From contig JAVYIG010000108.1 in the NCBI GenBank assembly GCA_035222895.1, forward strand, positions 868,001-932,000: a stretch of DNA of 64,000 nucleotides. Direction: 5' to 3'. Under the pieces are notes generated by a model. It was not told where the DNA came from. It ran no database searches and saw only the letters and a program-made list of their open reading frames with translations. A program made the translations under genes and the position numbers. This DNA comes from Strongylocentrotus droebachiensis. Lineage: Eukaryota > Echinodermata > Echinoidea > Camarodonta > Strongylocentrotidae. Shown one piece after another: positions 23,571-35,619 of the stretch (position 1 is its first letter; every line of letters starts with the position of its first letter).

Positions 23571-26009
23571 AACTGATATTATCATACCTGTACGCTATCA
23601 GACGTCGATAAGTTTGAAATATATGTTACTGTCGTTCCCTCTTTCGTTATGCAAGTGCTATAGTTATACTTAAATGAGTTGGGAAATGAAATCTTGAAAA
23701 AAAAAGTTTAAGACCTGACCTTGCAAACTTAGATTTATCAGTGAAAAAATGTATACTTGATCCATGTCATGAAATTATAGGAAATATAATGCAAGCCCGT
23801 TAGGCTTACATCTAGTGCATTACTCTAAATGTTCGTTATTATTTCAATTCAATAATATAATAAATCGTAATAAATACCATCATCTTCAACAAAATGATAA
23901 TACCTCTAAGGCTTTAATCCTACGTGGTATATACCGCTGCTAAATATATCACCGTGGGCGTCGGGAAGCTCATGTAAGCTCGTAAATCATGATATTGAAT
24001 GAAATATAAAATTTCACACGATAAATGGATAATTAAAAGAACTGGAGATAGAAAAAAACAAACCTACCATTCCCCAAAATAGTAACATAGATAATAAGCA
24101 ATTGAATGAAATATAATCAACTAGGATGCACGCGCGTGTAACCGAAAGTAAGCTCTAAAGCTGAAAAGCTCTTAGCATTAGTCAATTTTAGTGGTCATTC
24201 TTGGAGAAAAACAACGTGTAACCATTTTTATAGAATCGATAGTGTGTTGAAAAAGCCTACTTTATTTTATAACTTACATGATGTATTTTGGGATAGATAT
24301 ACGAGGGAAAAATTACGAGAAACTTACCGTTATCTATATTTTTGATATTTTCCAAATTATTGTTCTTTCTGTCCATAGCAGATACATTGAAGGGCTCCAA
24401 TTTGTAATGATTTAGCTTCAGTGTTCAATAACATTATACTCTTGAATAGTATTACAAAAACTTAAAGGAAACCGAACCCCAAGTAATAACTCTACTTATT
24501 CTGAGAGATTTATTAAATTATTGCCCATAAATCTACAAGATTCCCCACTAAAGGGTATGATAGAGGTATAAAGCAAAAATAAAGTACAGTTTCTCAGCAC
24601 GACATGGGCATCGCCATTTTCTTGATAATGTGACGTACTATGCGAAGTCTTTTATCAAGTAAATGTATTCAAATTTACGGATGCTTCTTTCCCAGACGTG
24701 TGTAGTGATGAAGCATTTCATTCACCTGCTATTATCCTTTGTACTACAATTGCCAGAACGCAAATTGCATAAATAATTTTGTGCTCTTCCGGGGTGAAGA
24801 TTTCTCATAAATGAAATGGATTTGTCAACTGCTATAGTGTAGTATTTATAAATTAATTTTGTTACAATTGTGCCCCTGTTATTTATTTTTCACCTAATAT
24901 AATTTCTATCATCTCAGTTATTATTTTTGTTCATCGAAAAGTAAAGGCTTCGTTATTGAAATAAAAATTCTTTCCAACAAAAGCTTGGTGCATGATACAT
25001 GTACAACTTCAACAGGTACGTCACATTTTCAAGAAAATGGCTGCGCCCATGTTATGCTGAAATGCATCACATCATGCGAAGAATATCTTCATTTATATAT
25101 ATCTTGAACATTTTCGTAAGGAATATTGTACATCAAAGGGCAGGAATACATCTCATTTTTCAGAATCCCTACACTTATTCTTTGGGTTTAGGTTTCTTTT
25201 AAACCGTAAAATATAACTGCATTATTCTACAGTAAAATGTTACCCTAGTATGTTTTAAGTTTTGTTCCATCATATTTAGCTGCGTTTTGTTCATTTTTAT
25301 TGTATTTTGTCGTAGTTTCAACCCTCCCCAATCAAGTTAAATTTATTCAAAACCACACAAAACATGATACAATCTTTCACATACAAAAAAACTAATAGTA
25401 ATAGTATTATATTAACTTGATTACATCATAAAATGAATGGTTTAACAATCCATTAAGAAGCTACATGTAAGTTTGTGGGCGGGTGCCCTATAGTCAACAC
25501 AATACATACATTAACAATATGGCAAGATGAATAAAAAGAATGTAACGTATATACAAGGGATGGAAATACTAAGCTACGGAATATAGATCACATAAAGACT
25601 CACACAAACACGCGCGCACACACACAATTACATCAAATACACCGATGAGTAGGTCCTTAGTGGTCAAAAGCATTTGAGAATGAGAAACTATTAAGAAACA
25701 AAGACAAATTATGTCAGTCTTTCAAGTAGGTACGTTTTTAGATAACCTTGTAAACCATAGAAGAGTTGTACTATTTATCATTAAGCAAAATGTACCATTC
25801 TTTAATGCAAGAGATATGAAAAGAGGTCAGTGTGACATTTGTTCTTGCAAAAGGCTGATTGCCCCCCCCCTCCCCTTGAGCTTTAAGTTTTTAGAAATTT
25901 AGATATATCTAAGAATATCCCCAAACAATACTTATCTCCATCAATAGCTTTTATGATATGACTTAATAAATTAAACACACCCATTTGTGTGGAGGAATCA
26001 AGATATACT

Positions 26010-26430
26010 TTTAGATAGTTCTGTCCCCTTGCTTCTCTCATGCTCTCTCTTCCCACTTTTCTTTCGCTCTCCCTTGCTCTCTCTTCCTCTTTTTTATGTC
26101 CTTCTTTCTCCCTCCCCCTCTCTCTTTGGTTCTCCCTATTTCCTCCGACATCTCTCTCATTTCTACTTTCTATTCCCCTTCTCTGTTTCTCTTCATTCTC
26201 CCACCATACTTCTTGCTTTTTGTTTTCTGTTGTTTCTCTTTACAGATCCCCCTCTCTCTTTCTATCTGTATGTCTGTCTGTCTGTTTTTTCTCTATTTCA
26301 CTCTCATATCTGATTTTTTTTTTTTTTTTTAATTATTAACAAAATTGCGTATAGCCTATACCCAGAGTTAATACTAAAATCTATGCAGGTAACGAGTAGA
26401 TCATCTGTAAATCTCCCCTCCCGCTCTCTC

Positions 26431-26473
<43 letters not shown>

Positions 26474-26475
26474 TG
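26010..26475. repeat. CT-rich region with (CT)n microsatellite
   Basis: Pyrimidine-rich from 26010, with a T run at 26316-26330 and (CT)n at 26425-26470. The overlapping ORFs on the plus strand are composition artefacts. Confidence 0.9.
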
Positions 26476-26770
26476 TGTTTCAATATATCTACCTCCGTAT
26501 CTCATTCTTCTGACACTTTCCCCTACCACCTCTATTCTCTCTCCCGCCAAGTCTTCGTTGTTGTATGCAATCATAGTAAAGTGTATCAAGTTTCCAAAGG
26601 TGTCGTCTTTTATAAAGAGTCATTTGGACTGTGCCCATCCGGAGAGAGCTATCCCATTGCTGTTGCATTTTCGTCCCACTTTAATTAACAATCGGGACAC
26701 ACTATCCTGGCTGACTTGTAATAATCTTGGATGGCTCTTCGTCGCTCGAGGAAATCATTTGACTTCACTT

Positions 26771-27025
26771 AAGGCTTGTTCAGATACCGCACGGTAAACC
26801 GTCACAAAAAAGCCGCCGCTGGTTTTTGTTGTTTAAGTGTCAATGAATGACAACTTCGCGCTACAAAGGACTTGCGCGTATTCGTTCGTACATGTTCACA
26901 AATGATATACACACATGTACTTCAGATACTACTTAATGTACTTATTAGGTTAAAATGATATTTTATAATATACATATATTACTTGCACCGCCGCGATTTT
27001 GCCAAGTCATATCTAAACGAGCCTT
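26771..27025. mobile_element. MITE family M1, copy 2
   Basis: Left end AAGGCTTGTTCAGATACC and right end ATATCTAAACGAGCCTT are inverted copies of each other. CCGCC/CCGCG blocks lie just inside both ends. I see no clear target-site duplication. Confidence 0.7.
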
Positions 27026-28954
27026 TTCAAATATCATTGTTGTCATGGCAACTCTTTAACGGCGCATTGAACTGGTGTGACCTTTCATCCAGCTATCTTT
27101 ATTGAAACAGTCCTTGTGTCTTTCCTAATTTAAAAATCTCTTTCTCACCGTAGCTGGTCGAAATCTATATAAATCAGGATAGAATATATACGGAATGTCA
27201 AAATTTGTTCCCTACAAAACAAACAAACAAATAAAAACAATAAAATCAAAACAAATTTATCACATATAATTATATATAATATATATAAATTATATATATT
27301 TATGATGTGACCTGTTTGAGGAGTGTAAATCTATGTAAATACGACGGCTATATATCATAGACTGCCTCGTGAAACTGTTCCAACATTCAAGACGACTTTA
27401 GTTTTATATTTCAACTTTGATAAAAGGTTAACAGAAACAACATCATTAGCTGCTTAGTACACTTTTGCACCACTCGTCCTCTTTCACGATGTTAGAGCAC
27501 GATCTTTCACGAGGTTGTATACGATCTATGCCGTTTCCTACGAGGACTTGGCTTTATTATTAACAATGATTTTTTTGGGGGTAAAACTGAGAACAAGTAC
27601 GGGGAGAACAAGATAGTTTCTCCCAGAGGATAGGACCAGCGGATTCAAGAAAATTTCTCTTAGTGAAACATTTTCATTGAGAGTGAGGAGGACTGAATCC
27701 CCTTTGAAGCAAGCTCGTGCAATATCGTGCCGTAACATCGTGCGAGTGTACGATTGACATACGTCTGTAAATGCCGAGACAGTTCATTTCAAACCTTGCA
27801 TGAAGACTCGTACGTTAGCCTGTTCTTGCCTCAGAATGCAAAGAAAATCTATAACTTTAATACACATGATTCAAACAAATTTTAGTAAAATGCATGTTGA
27901 AAGACATCATTGTCTCTCGTTAGATGCTGTACCATAGTCAGTTTCGGTCAGAGTTGAACAGTTGACCCTCTTTGCACTGTAACAAGCCCTTGGAATATTT
28001 GCGGATCACTTTGAATCAAACAAAACATATAGGCCTGTGGACATGGTGGATGATACCCTAGTATAGGTGAGCGAGTACCCAATACTCAGATACTCGACCC
28101 AGACCACTTAGAATGTCATCTCCATTATTCGTGAAGAGATATATAAGAGGAGCCAATGTTTAAACAAGAGACCGACTTGATCTATTCGGCATCGAGATGA
28201 CTACAAACATATATATAGCTGTCCTCCTATATACCAGTGCACACAATTCATATGGGGTAGCTCAATACAAACGGACTGGCATACGTCTAACAGTGTTGGA
28301 TCAAATTCCCTTGTACCAGCGGGAGGATGGTTTTTTTCACATGAAATATTTGTACACCAAGATTTACAAATTTTGTAGAGATGTTTAACTGAACATACTT
28401 AATTCATCGTTTAACGAAGCCCCTACGCTTCAACTTCTTTCACATTTAAGCTTAAATTTCCTGAAGCAAAAGTGTCAGACGATAAAAATATCATAATTTT
28501 ATACAGAATGTCGGTAGAAATATTTTAGAGGTACTAAAATAGAAATTTCAGAGGTAAGACATTTCTGAGGTAGCCAATACAAGACAAATGAACTATCATA
28601 ACAGCTTTATCGTACGGAACCCGGGGGAGACCAAGTGCTAAAAGAAAATAGTAGCTAAGTCGTTTACTCCACTTTGCAAAATAGTAAGTACATTTGTAAG
28701 TCGTTCCCTAAAGTCGTTTCCCACCATTGTAGGTACCCCCCCTTCCCCCACGCTTACATGTCGTGTCCAACACTTAGTAATTCCCATCGTTTACTAAATG
28801 GAGGGAACGACTTAAATTCGGTAGAAATAATTTGTAAGTGGCGGCAACAAATTATTAAGTGGAGGGAACGACTTTGACACTTTGTATAATAGTTTTGTCC
28901 TAGAATGCCCTTTCCCGGGCTCTTTAGATCGTCCTCGTTTTCCTGCAATAATTT

Positions 28955-29639
28955 CTATAATTTGTGGTTATACATTTCTTCATAATATGGTCTAGCTTTC
29001 TCAGCAAGACGCCGTACATCTTCAAATACATTTCGATCCTGTGTTCTTGTATTCGCAGGCACGAAATGTGTGCTGGTCATCGCTGTCTTGTAGAAATGGA
29101 CGTTATGTCGTAGAACTTCATCCCCAGCCGCTTTCCATGTGAATGCCACGTCCGCGGAGGCATCCCATCGAAGTAACGACTGGTCATAAGGCAAACCAAG
29201 TGCTCGGCAAAACTTCGGCAACACTTCGTGTGGCTTCGTGAGAAGATCGTCTGACTCGATGATGACCGATTGCTTGCTTCTTTCGGAACTTCATTTCTCG
29301 AGAAGAGTACTCGCTGTTGAGTATTGGGATGAATATCTCCACAGCTCGCAGAGTTCTTGGTGAAACAAGCCAGCGTCCATCAAAAAATTATCTCTTTCTA
29401 TGTCAAATTTGTTTTCATCTCTTGCTTCCCCGACCAGGTACCCTGCCGACAGAAAGCTTTGGTACGTGGCTTGACGGTATGATGTTATAGCTGCCGCAGG
29501 TTCGCGGATCAAAAAAGCATGGGTAAAACCATCGGGTAAATAACGACGATATTTTTCGTCTGACATCGACAAGGCCATGTCCTTCACGATGACGTATTTA
29601 CTTGTCGTGCTTTCAAGCCTCTCTTTGACACCTTCATAC
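28955..29639 (-). pseudogene. Sulfotransferase-like gene, exon 2 with in-frame TGA
   Basis: The acceptor is cacatttctgtag. The frame runs YEGVKERLES to STLLEK, then TGA (29293-29291), then SSERSKQSVIIESDDLL to MYNHKL and a normal TAA. Homology-like sequence continues after the TGA in the same frame, so a single substitution or a small compensating change is enough to explain it. Confidence 0.65.
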
Positions 29640-29818
29640 CTACAGAAATGTGTAGAGAGAGAGAGAGAGAGACAGGGAGAGAAAGAGAGAGAGAGAGAGA
29701 GAGATGGGATGAGGGAGCAGGGGCGTACGCAGGGGGGGGGGTTTGGGGGTTCAAACCCCCCCCTTTGGTATTTTAATGTATGTAAACTCCCCTAAAAAAA
29801 CCTAAAACTCCCCCCTTC

Positions 29819-29884
<66 letters not shown>

Positions 29885-29986
29885 ATACCCACGGCTAACC
29901 TAAATAAGGTGACCTTACCCCCCCCCCCAACGCAAAAAATGTCAAATTTTGAAATTTTGAGACCAAAAAAAAAAAAGTGTCCGCTT

Positions 29987-30032
<46 letters not shown>

Positions 30033-30111
30033 ACTGAGCGACTTTTCGGCCGACCGAGTCGTTGCGATTTTTTTTTGACCTCCAAAAAAAAAAAAAAAAA
30101 AGTGTCCGCTT

Positions 30112-30149
<38 letters not shown>

Positions 30150-30228
30150 ACTGAGCGACTTTTCGGCCGACCGAGTCGTTGCGATTTTTTTTTGACCTCC
30201 AAAAAAAAAAAAAAAAAAGTGTCCGCTT

Positions 30229-30270
<42 letters not shown>

Positions 30271-31144
30271 ACTGAGCGACTTTTCGGCCGGCGCGATTTT
30301 CAAATTTTCGGGAGCAAAATATTTTAAAACCCCCCCCTTGAAAAAATCCTGCGTACGCCCCTGTGAGGGAGAGATAGAGATAGAGAGAGAGAATGCATTA
30401 TCTAATGCATCATAAAATGTCCTTTTTTATACTGGATCAAAACTGTCCATGAACGGCAACCATTGTGTGTCGTGTCATATACATTGTATTCATTTATTCC
30501 CCCATATATTACACAAAAACTTTCCGGGTTCCATTAGTGGGGAGGAATTTTTTTCTCCACGCTATAGTTCCGTTTTAGCCTTTCACGCTTTTGAACTAAA
30601 TATTAAGACAAAACTTAAAATGAAATACATCTCAAAGCTAGAATAAACAATCGAACTAATGTGTGAGTATAGTAAACTTTACTAAATCAGAAAGAAACTA
30701 CCTCTCTGTCATTTAAGATCATAACTTTTGTTGTAATTTTTAAATGTCAAGGTCGAATTGAGTAGGTGTACAAACTTTCTATTTTCATATATAAATATGT
30801 AATCAATAAATGTAGGAAAAAAAGAGAAATAATACTTACGCCAGTCTCTCAGGGTCAATAACACCAGCAGGCATGAGCGCCACCTTCGACAGAAGTCGCG
30901 CAGCTTCGGCAAACATTGTCTCATTGCCTCGGTAGCTGGTCGGCAACTCTCGGCCGTGAGCCCGTCGGTATTCTCTCGCAGCCATACTGCAGAAGCAATA
31001 CGGTTCAAACCAGATTTCCACGCCGTCGATCTGACTCAGGCATTTGCTCAATGCGGTCGACAATGTACGAGGGAAGGTCCAGAGTATGATACGGACCTGA
31101 TCGGCCTCTCTATTGGGTTTTAGTGACGTCATTGTCGTAGTCAT
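28955..31144 (-). CDS. Sulfotransferase-like P-loop protein (two exons, one in-frame stop)
   Basis: Two exons (31144-30840 and 29639-28955) join in phase into 329 codons. Exon 1 has the phosphate-binding loop WTFPRTLSTAL at residues 22-32, preceded by a short beta strand. Exon 2 starts YEGVKERLES, then VIVKDMALSM and a HAFLIREPAAAITSYR segment that fits the 3'-phosphate site of sulfotransferase-fold proteins. VIIESDDLLTKPHEVLPKFC and the end MYNHKL follow. This family is often mis-named 'branched-chain amino-acid aminotransferase-like' in invertebrate genomes; its substrate is unknown. Codon 218 (29291-29293) is TGA with the frame open on both sides, and the segment before VIIES looks longer than I would expect. 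It may be a young pseudogene, a null allele or a base error. No intron of usable size explains it. Confidence 0.75.
29718..30363. mobile_element. hAT-type MITE, 646 bp, 8-bp target duplication
   Basis: The termini CAGGGGCGTACGCAGG (29718-29733) and its exact inverse (30348-30363) are flanked by the direct repeat TGAGGGAG (29710-29717 and 30364-30371). An 8-bp duplication with a CAGGG terminus is diagnostic of hAT elements. There is no transposase; the interior is a homopolymer-rich tandem repeat. Confidence 0.92.
29960..30295. repeat. Three-unit tandem repeat inside the hAT MITE, with poly-C and poly-A
   Basis: Each unit of roughly 115-125 bp has CACTGAGCGACTTTTCGGCC, GACCGAGTCGTTGCGA, a T run, GACCTCC, an A run, GTGTCCGCTTA and a C run of about 30-45. 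ORFs with poly-Gly or poly-Pro here are artefacts. C-run lengths are likely unreliable in any assembly. Confidence 0.85.
30840..31144 (-). CDS. Sulfotransferase-like gene, exon 1
   Basis: Starts MTTTMTSLKPN, contains WTFPRTLSTAL and GVEIWFEPYCF, and ends DPERL plus 2 nt before the donor gtaagtatt. The start codon is the first ATG in the frame. Confidence 0.8.
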
Positions 31145-31879
31145 TCACGTATTCGTCTGTCATCTGCGATGTTCACGACACAAACTTGATTGTTGCGGTC
31201 TTGGCACCAACACTTGAGGGTGAAATGCTACAAAAAAGTTGCACAATGAACAATTCACACACTCTAATTATCCGGACTCTTTTTAACCTTGATGTATTAG
31301 TGATTTGTATATGTAATAAAAACGGAAGTCAGTCAGTCAACCGTCGGTATTGCAGTATAAAACATACACGCCCACCGGAATCACAAAGCATGATAAAGAA
31401 ATTACGTGTTTGTCAACAAATGTCGATGAGCTGCGAATCACGGTTACAGTAATGGACTTTGAACGACATAAGGGATATCAGCACTGATTGATTTCATTAA
31501 CTTCGTTATTTGCACATGATTTAAAATGACATCTCCGATTTCAATTAATAGACTCAATTTTGGTTTTATCATAATATACAAAAATATGGCAATAGTCAAA
31601 AAGCATTTGTCATTATCCGATACATACAGCAAAATACCCCCTTCCACCCCCCCCCAAAAAAAAAAAATGAAACAAGCTTAAAATCGTATATATATGTACG
31701 CTGACATATAATTGCTCAATATGAACTTGAAAAAATAAAATATAATAACACTGAAAACGTGACATTGTGTACTCAAAAGATAAAGTTGAATAGCAGTCAC
31801 TAAAGTGAATTACATTGCATAGATATGGACACGATTATAGGTACATTGGGTGCCAGGAAGTAGATATGTAGATATCATG

Positions 31880-32165
31880 AGATACGGTAGTAAAGTGGTT
31901 TGATCACTTGACTGGGGTTTGAAGGTCGTGGGTTCGAACCGCGGCACAGCACCTATATCCTTAGTCAAGGCATATCATCTACAATTGCTTCTCTCCACCC
32001 AGGTGTTCAATGGTTTGGTTAGCATGTGAGTGCCCGTAAGGTGGTGTCTTACTGAAATGCTCCAACGAAGAAGTGGAGAGACAGCTAGTGCACGCTGAAA
32101 GTGATTAGGGACTTTTAGATTTGCACGACGGCATAGTGGACTGCTACGTGTGCCGTCCATTTAAA
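31880..32165 (+). mobile_element. tRNA-derived SINE
   Basis: A-box-like GGTAGTAAAGTGG (31886) and a perfect B box GGGTTCGAACC (31930-31940) form a tRNA-like head, followed by about 220 bp of tRNA-unrelated body (GTTAGCATGTGAGTGCCCG). It ends in an inverted repeat. Confidence 0.7.
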
Positions 32166-32207
32166 GCACTGCCAATGCCTTAAAAGGACGTCACACGTAG
32201 CAGTCCA
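32137..32207. repeat. Hairpin at SINE 3' side
   Basis: TGGACTGCTACGTGTG (32137-32152) and its exact inverse (32192-32207), extendable with mismatches to about 25 bp. It could be a small foldback insertion. Confidence 0.75.
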
Positions 32208-32678
32208 CGGAAATATAACAGTCCGTAACTCCGTATTGTTATTGAATCCAATGACAGGGTTAAACATACATTATGGGCAGGAAATTGCTTTGATCTTGTA
32301 CTTGCAACGGGAAAGGTGCTTTTAAGACAAAGTTAATTGTTATGACAATATCAGGATTATAGGAGATAAACACCATCTCGTAAAATAAATTCTGATGCCT
32401 CGACTTTCGTTTATTTTGTACTCACTGACAATCGAAAGTTTTCTTTTTATTATTAATAAAGTGTACATTTCATGATTTTTTAATAATTTGAAAGAATGGA
32501 AGAAAAAGGGGAAAAAGAACACCAACTTTAAAAGTAGTTTAGGCATACTAATACACATACACGTTTATTTTGTCAACAAAATCAAACACATCAACAGCAA
32601 TTATTTTAAGAATTTTTGAGATCGAGTGACATACACATATTCAAAACCAACATCATATGAAGGACAGAGCAGGGTTTC

Positions 32679-32800
32679 ACGAAACAATCATAAGTACAAA
32701 TTTGCCGACAACCTATCGAAATGCGTGCATTAAATTTAACACGTATTTCAATTGGAAGTCGGTGAACTTGTCATTATGGCTGTCTCGTGAAACGATACTC
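32679..32800. mobile_element. Short palindromic element, TTTCACGAAA ends
   Basis: GGGTTTCACGAAACAATCAT at the left and GTCTCGTGAAACGATA at the right form inverted ends about 120 bp apart. It resembles the GGGCC..TTTCA family at 46255, 50289 and 58386 but is more diverged. Confidence 0.45.
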
Positions 32801-33889
32801 AGATAATGAAATAAGGATCAGTTGAAGACACGCTAGGAGACGCTTCCATGAGGAGTGGGAAAGGTCAAAATAAATGACCTACCTCTTACTGCATGGGCTT
32901 CTAGTTACCATAGCAACGAGGGAGTCTTGCCAACGCACAACCACCGACCCCCAAAGAAGAACGGTGCGCTCCGAGACACATCGAAAGTTGGATTCTTGAT
33001 GTGACTATAATGTTATTCAAAGTCTAAAGGCATAACTATTAGTTTAGAAATAAAAACATGAAACTGAACGGATTTATACAGGTTTAGATTCCACTTCACG
33101 AAAGGAATGGAGGAGGGGGGGGGGGTATTTATTAATATCGCACCATTTTTTATCATTTAAAGAATGGCGAAAATAATTTTCCTAAGTTTATCTGTGTATT
33201 TGTATATTTCTCCAGAGCAGGTTGTCTCTATCAATCGCATTCTATGATTTATCCGTCTATATCTATGTGTCTGTCTATGCCACTGTATGTCTCTCCTTCT
33301 CTCAAAAGCCTTCTATATATCCATCTATCTTTCTCTTTCTTTTTTACATATAGGCCTATAAAGTTGACGTAAAACATGACTATTTTTGTTCTCTTTCTCT
33401 CTCTGTCTCTGACGTCTTGGTTTGAAAGACCTTTCTCATAACTATAGAAAAAAATCCTTTGACCGAAAAATGTGTGGAAAAACACACCCATACATAATAA
33501 ATCGCTTTAAAGACGGTTTTATTGAAAATGTTGTATTCGTGAATTATTATATAAACAGTGACGCAAAACTTTATCAAATTCTACAACTATGATATCTGAC
33601 GAAGACATGCGATCATATTATTCGTGTATTTCAGTGGTTCATATCTTATTCTAATTCTAAGAGAAAGAACATTAGTACCGGCATGAGAACATGATTAATG
33701 TTAATTATCTGGAATATATATATTTTGCTTTGATTTTTATGATAATTTTCAAAGGTTACTGTATTTCTATAATTTCTATAAAGTCGGAACATAGTCCCCT
33801 CATAACCATTGATCTTATTCACATTATTTATCTGTTTGTTTGGTTTGGCTATGCATTTTGTAAGTACGTCACATATCTTTCTATTTTGG

Positions 33890-33891
33890 TC

Positions 33892-33923
<32 letters not shown>

Positions 33924-34036
33924 TTCTCTCTTTATATTTATATATATTTCCCTCTATGTCACTCTCCCTCTGTCTATCTTCCACTGTCTCTCTTTACCCC
34001 CCCCATCTCTCTCTCTCTCCTTCTTTCTCTCTCTCA
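33890..34036. repeat. C run and CT microsatellites
   Basis: Poly-C (33891-33902), (CT)n and a second pyrimidine tract around 33995-34036. ORFs of the Leu/Ser type here are artefacts. Confidence 0.9.
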
Positions 34037-35213
34037 TTACCGGATTTGTAATTCTGTTCATATAACATGTCCCAAAATGCTGTTATGTACAGGAATCTCT
34101 TGCAAAGCTGTTTTTTCAATGTACTGAAAAGGCTTCCATGTATATAGAACACAGAAAAAATAAATACAAAATAAAATGGATATGCGGTATAGCAGATCAT
34201 GCTCTGTATTATTATGTCCTGTGTTTCTCGTTATTATGAGTATTCCAAACCGGTAGTGTGGGGGAGGGGGGGGGGGGGGGTCTCATTTGTTTGTTTCTTC
34301 TCATCGAATCCATGAGCCAATAATTTGGTGTGCTATGCGAGTTATGGTAAACCAAACAGTAGATGCCAAAGGTGTTTCAGATTCGTATTAAGTTTTCTAC
34401 AAATAAAGATTATACCATTTGTGGGTTAATTTTTTCACCTTTTATTACCCAAATCTCCCCCTCCCCTTGGAGAAGAAAGCCATTATAAGCAGTCTTTGGC
34501 AACATTTTAAACCATTTTGTAGTTTACCAATGGCAATCGATAGTTTGACATAAGTTTTGGTTACAAATACAAGTTCATCTTGTTACCTCAACACAAAATG
34601 TTCCCTTGATCGCTTGTTAATGGGGTCGTGGATCTAAATGGTTATGTTGTTCGTCGATATTTCTTGGCCTCAGCGAGCGAGGTCGACCCGCTTGTTGTTT
34701 GCCCCCTCCCTCCTGTTCCCGTCTCGTCGCTATCATAAACATAGCTTTTGTCATCATTCAATACACTCGGCTTAAACATTGTCATCCAAGTACCGGGCGA
34801 CTGGTCGCCAAAAGGGTACGGGAAGGCCACAGAAGAAAAGTCGAATCACCCAAGCGGGGCAGATACCCTATTGTCCCTTTCTCCCGCGAACAACACACTC
34901 TGCCGGATGGGCAACAGACGCATTTGTATATGAATACCAACCATCCCGTTGCTAATGCCAACAAACACCCCGGTTACGATCGTTTGCCGTGTGTACAGGC
35001 ACTGTATATCACTACATCGCGAACCAAAAGAGAATCTTCTGTGATCTTGCGACCCGACTTCACATCGTACCGCATGTGGATCGAATTTCGAAGCCAGACT
35101 TCAAATTTGGATTTTAATTAGACAAGCAATTGAACATTTCTCTCTATTTCGTGAAGAAGGAAGGCATATTTTGAGGAATTATCGAGGGAAAGTGTATAAT
35201 CTGAGAAGAAATC

Positions 35214-35619
35214 ATGTCCCAGGCGTTGGTATCGCGACCCGCGTCGCAGGCTGGGTTCCCCCGTCAGCCCCGCTTGCCAAACCTACCTGAGATCCAACAC
35301 CCTCTATCCCGACTGGGAGACCCAGACAAACTCAATGTGAGAGGGTTATCGAGTCGATCTGGTGGTCGACCAAGCTCTAATCCACTCGGTGGACGAGGAC
35401 CAAGACCCGCCGGAGAGGTACCTTTCAGCAGTCTTGCACCAAGAGTATCACGGACAGCGTCTGGTGGTCGACCCCCTAGTCAGCTCCAGAGGGGTGAGTT
35501 TGGCCCCTCTCACACCAGCCGATCGCTCCCTAAGATTCCACATCTACACTCTAGTATTCCAGAAGGAATCGAAGTGTACCACTCAGATGACCCGACCAAG
35601 ACAAGGCTACCAGTATTTG
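35214..35619 (+). CDS. EFCAB6: EFCAB6-like exon 1
   Basis: Starts MSQALVSRPASQ and encodes the low-complexity Arg/Ser/Gly/Pro head, ending EGIEVYHSDDPTKTRLPVF; donor gtaagt at 35620. The composition is consistent with a disordered N-terminus. Confidence 0.85.

Larger units (their letters stand above)
18650..28954. other. Intergenic region between opsin and sulfotransferase-like gene
   Basis: No supported gene. It contains the SINEs, microsatellites and MITE listed separately. In 18650-19680, 20560-21460, 21600-22700, 23570-25980 and 27030-28600 I see only AT-rich sequence without exon structure. At 28660-28875 the word GTCGTTCCC and its inverse GGGAACGAC recur, perhaps a small foldback element. 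Confidence 0.6.
29640..30839 (-). other. Intron of sulfotransferase-like gene
   Basis: Contains a (GA)n microsatellite (29655-29705), a complete hAT-type MITE and plain AT-rich sequence (30420-30839). No exon signal. Confidence 0.8.
31145..35213. other. Intergenic region between divergent sulfotransferase-like gene and EFCAB6
   Basis: Contains a SINE, a hairpin, a small palindromic element and CT microsatellites (33890-33930, 34000-34036). 34640-35213 is relatively GC- and CpG-rich compared with the rest and is the likely promoter/5' UTR side of EFCAB6. ORFs in it on both strands have no recognisable domain. Confidence 0.6.

Noticed and set aside
29291..29293. Selenocysteine codon
   Set aside because: The family is not known as a selenoprotein and I see no SECIS-like structure by eye; a mutation or base error is simpler.
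29851..30303. Long poly-Gly / poly-Pro ORFs on both strands
   Set aside because: They are translations of C/G runs inside the hAT MITE core; no splice or start context.
31883..31960. Functional tRNA gene
   Set aside because: A and B boxes are present, but the acceptor and anticodon stems do not pair properly and a SINE body follows.
34642..35121. ORFs on both strands upstream of EFCAB6 (up to 140 residues)
   Set aside because: They overlap each other, have no recognisable domain or splice partners, and lie in the GC-richer 5' flank of EFCAB6.
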